A stretch of DNA of 64,000 bases from Dokdonella fugitiva (GTDB taxonomy: Bacteria > Pseudomonadota > Gammaproteobacteria > Xanthomonadales > Rhodanobacteraceae). Under the pieces are notes generated by a model. That model did not search any database and was not told the origin of the DNA. It saw nothing but the letters and a program-made list of their open reading frames with translations. Where the stretch lies: NCBI RefSeq assembly GCF_004342425.1, contig NZ_SLWQ01000002.1, forward strand, positions 248,001 to 312,000, written 5' to 3'. Below, one piece after another: positions 62,498 through 64,000 of the stretch (the stretch's first letter is position 1; each line of letters starts with the position of its first letter). A program made the position numbers and the translations under genes.

Positions 62498-62586
62498 CCG
62501 GGAACCGGGAACCGGCGACCGACAACGGCGGCAAGCCGGATGCGGCCGACGTGGCCGCTTCGACGAGGCCGGGTTCCCGGTTCCCG
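62498..62586. repeat. Inverted GGGAACC heptad element between dedD and cvpA
   Basis: Left arm CCGGGAACCGGGAACCGG (62498-62515) and right arm (62569-62586), CCGGGTTCCCGGTTCCCG, are near-perfect reverse complements of 18 bases. This is the same architecture as the two GGGAAT(C/G) elements. The left arm ends 7 bases upstream of the cvpA start. Confidence 0.85.
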
Positions 62587-62599
62587 ATGCCCGCTTTCA

Positions 62600-63529
62600 T
62601 CACTGCGTCACGACGATGCCGTCGAGCTTGAGCTTGTCCCTGATGCCGGCGCGCAGCTTCTCGGCCGCGGCGCGATCGACTTCGGGGCCGGCGCGCACGC
62701 GCCACAGTGTCGTGCCGTTCGCGTCGACCTTGTCGACGAAGGCGGCGAAGCCGGCGTTCCTGACGCGGTCGCGCAGCTTGTTCGCATCGTCGGCGGTCTT
62801 GAGTGCGCCCAGTTGCACGGCCCAACCACCCGCGCGGCCCGCGGGCACCGCGTTCGCCGGCGCGTCCTCGTTCGCGTCTTCGGCGGTCGCGACGACGCTC
62901 CCCGGCACGGCCGGCTGCGCCTGCTTGATGCGCAGGCGCGCGGCTTCCGCCGCGGCGCGATCGGCGAACGGGCCGACGCGCACGCGCTCGGCCGGCTTGC
63001 CCTGGTACTCGCTCGCTTCGGTCGAGGCGGGGAAACCGCCCTTCTTGAGGCTGGCGACGAGATCGCGCGCATTCTTCGTGTTGGCGTAGGTGCCGAGCTG
63101 GACGTAGTAGCGCCCGTTGGCGGCCTGCCCCGGGGACGGTTTCGTCGTTTCCGGGGCCGGTTTGGCCGGTTCGGGCTTCGGCGACGCCGGCTTCGGCGGC
63201 GTTGCCGTGGCGAGCTGTGCCGGCGCTGCAGCGGGAGCCCCAGGCGGCGGCTCCGGCGCCGTCGCGGTCGCAATGGTCTCCGGCGCGGGCGTTGCTGCCG
63301 GCGGGGCGCTCGGCGCGGGCGGACTGGTCGGATTGGTTGCAGCGGGATCGACCGGCAGCACGCGCGTCTGGAACTCGCGATCGGGCTCGGGCGGGATCGC
63401 CAGGGTCGATGTTTCCATCTCAGCCGACTTCTGCGGCGCGGAACCGGAGATGAGCATCGGCACGAAGATCACGGCGAGCGCGATCAGCACCGCGGCGCCG
63501 AGCAGGCGCTGTTTCAACGACAGATCCAT
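62600..63529 (-). CDS. dedD: SPOR-domain cell-division protein DedD-like
   Basis: A 309-residue inner-membrane protein with a short cytosolic start, one helix (about 8-28, LLGAAVLIALAVIFVPMLI) and a long Pro/Ala-rich linker (40-130). Two SPOR-like halves follow: GRYYVQLGTYANTKNARDLV and GGWAVQLGALKTADDANKLRDRV (each partly shown), the motif that binds denuded septal glycan. The C-terminal SPOR domain is the DedD/FtsN type. The E. coli protein (220 residues) has only one such domain, so the duplication is notable. It lies in folC-dedD-cvpA-purF order. The start MDLSLKQRLLGA is chosen by homology. Confidence 0.9.
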   Translation of the reverse strand: MDLSLKQRLLGAAVLIALAVIFVPMLISGSAPQKSAEMETSTLAIPPEPDREFQTRVLPVDPAATNPTSPPAPSAPPAATPAPETIATATAPEPPPGAPAAAPAQLATATPPKPASPKPEPAKPAPETTKPSPGQAANGRYYVQLGTYANTKNARDLVASLKKGGFPASTEASEYQGKPAERVRVGPFADRAAAEAARLRIKQAQPAVPGSVVATAEDANEDAPANAVPAGRAGGWAVQLGALKTADDANKLRDRVRNAGFAAFVDKVDANGTTLWRVRAGPEVDRAAAEKLRAGIRDKLKLDGIVVTQ

Positions 63530-63603
63530 GATCGATCCGCTTCGGGCGACGGCGTGATTATACCCGCCCCGCGCGCCGATCCCGCCGCGTGATGCACGCG
63601 CAT

Positions 63604-64000
63604 TCAGCGTCGCGTCGCGAACGGCAGCGCGGCCGCGGCGACGAAGAACGAACCGAAGGCGAGCACGCGGTCGCCCGGCCGCGCATCCGCGCAGGCGGCC
63701 GCGAGCGCGGCCGCCACGTCGTCGCAGGCCTCGGCGACGATCGCGTCGCCGAGGCCTGCGAGCAGCGCGGCGAGCGCATGCGCCTCCAGCCCGCGCGGCG
63801 AATCGCGGTCGAGCCCGGCCGGGTACCAGCGGTCGACGTGTGGCGCGAGCACCTCGACGATGCCGCGTACGTCCTTGTCGGCGAGCGCGCCGAACACCGC
63901 GAGCGTGCGACCGCGCGGAGGCTCGCGGCGCAGCCACTCGGCGAGCACGCGGGCCGCCTGCGGGTTGTGCGCGACGTCGATGACCAGCTCGGGATCACCG
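63604..64000 (-). CDS. folC: Folylpolyglutamate/dihydrofolate synthase, C-terminal part (runs off window)
   Basis: The last 131 residues of FolC, which adds dihydrofolate and glutamate residues. The window begins inside the protein at GDPELVIDVAHNPQAARVLA, where DVAHNP is the family's C-terminal domain signature. It continues with FGALADKDVRGIVEVLAP and ends FATRR. The Mur-ligase P-loop and start are outside the window. It precedes dedD on the same strand; the conserved folC-dedD-cvpA-purF block supports the call. Confidence 0.94.
   Translation of the reverse strand, partial: GDPELVIDVAHNPQAARVLAEWLRREPPRGRTLAVFGALADKDVRGIVEVLAPHVDRWYPAGLDRDSPRGLEAHALAALLAGLGDAIVAEACDDVAAALAAACADARPGDRVLAFGSFFVAAAALPFATRR

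Overview
The window is about 64 kb of a high-GC gammaproteobacterial chromosome. Gene content and synteny point to the order Lysobacterales (Xanthomonadales), probably Rhodanobacteraceae or a near relative. The evidence is an endonuclease-type MutL, an NAD-type isocitrate dehydrogenase, DUF1684, DUF4139 and DUF455 genes, several orphan secreted proteins, and intergenic GGGAATC heptad arrays. No insertion sequence, prophage, CRISPR array or rRNA operon was seen. Most of the sequence is core genome in blocks whose order matches other gammaproteobacteria.

Layout. 1-6.3 kb (minus): murJ, ribF, ileS, lspA and ispH (lipoprotein maturation, isoprenoid, flavin and lipid II functions), with rpsT divergent at 6.5 kb. 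6.9-8.8 kb (minus): rplU-rpmA-obgE. 9.2-15.2 kb (plus): uvrA, a hotdog thioesterase, a DUF4139 protein and a crotonase, with a copper chaperone (PCuAC) opposed. 15.3-18.9 kb (minus): DUF1289-NUDIX-rhodanese, an FKBP-like protein lacking active-site residues, and DUF1684. 19.0-25.5 kb: the mutL/amiB/tsaE/nnr block with divergent queG. 25.6-29.9 kb (minus): pcnB-folK-panB-panC, then a terminator, then panD. tRNA-Glu(CUC) at 30.0 kb and fdxA follow. 30.8-35.3 kb: bamC-dapA divergent from gcvR-bcp-phoH. 35.2-40.6 kb: an outer-membrane-like protein, thiD, NAD-IDH, a secreted protein, an AhpD-like protein and grxC. 40.8-50.3 kb (plus): bepA, phoB-phoR-ppk-ppx (phosphate sensing and polyphosphate), a periplasmic cyclophilin and lpxH. 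50.3-54.2 kb (minus): the main accessory island, with five secreted-protein genes including three paralogues, one of them interrupted by a stop codon. 54.6-60.3 kb: two glycosyltransferases plus DUF2304, facing a DUF455/membrane-protein operon. 60.4-64 kb (minus): folC-dedD-cvpA-purF.

How it works together. phoB carries an excellent Pho box and is followed by phoR, ppk and ppx, so phosphate starvation sensing and polyphosphate turnover form one module. The pan, fol and pcnB genes, the mutL-amiB-tsaE-nnr genes and the folC-purF genes are compact; many neighbours share 4-base ATGA overlaps, implying translational coupling.

Most unusual signals. (1) Pyrimidine-rich heptad arrays (ATTCCCG in the mRNA sense) end 7-9 bases before the start codons of four unrelated genes (ileS, murJ, obgE, cvpA), none of which has a visible Shine-Dalgarno sequence. 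(2) The 50-54 kb secreted-protein island has a paralogue inactivated by a single Tyr-to-TAA change and a terminator that runs straight into a start codon. (3) A remnant of a secreted-protein repeat module lies behind phoH.
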